A DNA stretch of 5,417 nt. Source: an uncultured Clostridia bacterium. GTDB taxonomy: Bacteria > Bacillota_A > Clostridia > Oscillospirales > Oscillospiraceae. The stretch's first letter is position 1, and every line of letters starts with the position of its first letter. Below are positions 4,829-5,417 of the stretch, piece after piece. The position numbers and the translations under genes were made by a program. The stretch covers positions 1 to 5,417 of the forward strand of contig CAMKAP010000145.1 in NCBI GenBank assembly GCA_946410505.1, written 5' to 3'. The notes under the pieces were generated by a model. That model did no database searches and was not told the DNA's origin. It was given only the letters and a program-made list of their open reading frames with translations.

Positions 4829-5417
4829 TCATTCCCCCAGGATTTCGCCCATCATCACGTCCACCATGCTCAGCATACGCGGCAGATGGAAGGGACCCTT
4901 GAAGGTGGAACCCTTGCAGGCTGGCTCGGTGGGCTTGCCGTCCCGGCGCAGATAGCCGTACCACTCGCCGAAGGCGGGGTCGGAGAAATGCGCTTTGCAG
5001 TAGTCGAGGGTCTTGAAGAACCAGTCGAGGTACTCCTCCTTGCCGGTGTCGCGGAAGAGCATCAGCGAGGAGATCAGGATCTCGTCATGCGGCCACCAGA
5101 GCTTCATGTCGTGCTCGTAGGCCTCGGGCGGGCGGCCCAGGCAGTCGATGAAATACAGCAGTCCGCCGTATTCCTTGTCCCAGCCCGCATTGATTGCGCG
5201 GCTGAAGATCGTCTCGGCCTTCTCGACCAGCGCGGCGTCGTTCGTGCGCCTGGCCTGCTCAAGCAGGAACCACACGCCCTCGATGTCGTGGCCGGGATTG
5301 ACGATGCGGCCCTCGGTGAAGTCGAGCCGCGCTTCTCCGTCGGGACCAACGTTTTCCAGCACGCAGCCGAGCTCGTCCTTGACGTGATAGCGGAACATGT
5401 CCTCCACGCCGCTCTGC
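4829..5417 (-). CDS. N-acylglucosamine 2-epimerase (AGE/RnBP family), C-terminal half, partial
   Basis: About 196 residues are visible; family members have roughly 390-410, so the N-terminal half lies beyond base 5417. The reading frame is open to the window edge, so the GTG at 5407 is an internal Val, not a start. Counted from that Val, the conserved NPGHDIEGVWFLLE (37-50) and FKGPFHLPRML (169-179) are present. Their histidines, 134 residues apart, match the two catalytic histidines known for AGE enzymes, spaced 133 apart in the cyanobacterial enzyme. KLWWPHDE (102-109) is a further family block. The GPFHLPR ending favours AGE over cellobiose 2-epimerase. The enzyme interconverts free ManNAc and GlcNAc in the cytoplasm, unlike NanE, which works on the 6-phosphates. 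It is followed after 7 bases by the regulator gene. Confidence 0.92.
   Translation of the reverse strand, partial: QSGVEDMFRYHVKDELGCVLENVGPDGEARLDFTEGRIVNPGHDIEGVWFLLEQARRTNDAALVEKAETIFSRAINAGWDKEYGGLLYFIDCLGRPPEAYEHDMKLWWPHDEILISSLMLFRDTGKEEYLDWFFKTLDYCKAHFSDPAFGEWYGYLRRDGKPTEPACKGSTFKGPFHLPRMLSMVDVMMGEILGE

Noticed and set aside
4315..4902. 195-codon + strand open frame opposite the regulator gene
   Set aside because: Antisense shadow of the RpiR-type gene; it crosses the epimerase-regulator junction and shows no domain.
5405..5407. GTG as the start of the epimerase gene
   Set aside because: The frame stays open upstream to the window edge and the protein would lack the N-terminal half of the AGE fold, so this is an internal Val codon.

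Overview
All supported genes lie on the minus strand, so the window reads from right to left. The genes are GC-rich with G/C-favouring third codon positions, while the intergenic DNA is AT-rich. Ribosome binding sites are strong AGGAGG types, and the transporter is a CUT1-class ABC importer without its own ATPase. Together with a MurR/RpiR regulator this points to a Gram-positive gut-type Clostridia bacterium, perhaps an Oscillospiraceae relative of Faecalibacterium. The lineage is an inference from style and not from any marker gene.

Layout in transcription order. The right end holds the C-terminal half of an N-acylglucosamine 2-epimerase (AGE/RnBP family, running off the window at 5417). 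Seven bases after its stop comes a MurR/RpiR-type regulator with an HTH and a SIS sugar-phosphate domain (4821-3967). A good intrinsic terminator (3945-3906) closes this unit. The AT-rich gap that follows contains two inverted repeats (candidate operators), a near-consensus sigma-A promoter (TTGACA, 17 bp, TAGAAT at 3820-3792) and a small 5'-UTR hairpin. This promoter drives a second unit: an extracellular sugar-binding protein (3731-2442), a strong 13-bp intercistronic hairpin, two membrane permeases (2312-1407 and 1394-471), a YhcH/YjgK/YiaL-family protein (466-17), and the first four codons of one more gene (MKDL..., from 13 leftwards).

How they fit together. AGE epimerase, YhcH-type sugar anomerase, RpiR regulator and a CUT1 importer are a combination typical of amino-sugar clusters, most often for sialic acid (Neu5Ac, or 2,7-anhydro-Neu5Ac in gut Firmicutes). 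The importer would bring in the sugar, YhcH would adjust its anomeric form, a lyase (possibly the cut-off MKDL gene) would release ManNAc, and the AGE enzyme would turn free ManNAc into GlcNAc before phosphorylation. The regulator would sense a phosphorylated intermediate. The individual family calls are firm; the substrate is inferred from context.

No unprecedented system is visible. The points most worth a second look are the binding protein's signal peptide, which has Pro where the lipobox Cys should be, the paired inverted repeats 41 bp apart beside the promoter, the intercistronic hairpin, and an extended TM1-TM2 loop in the second permease.
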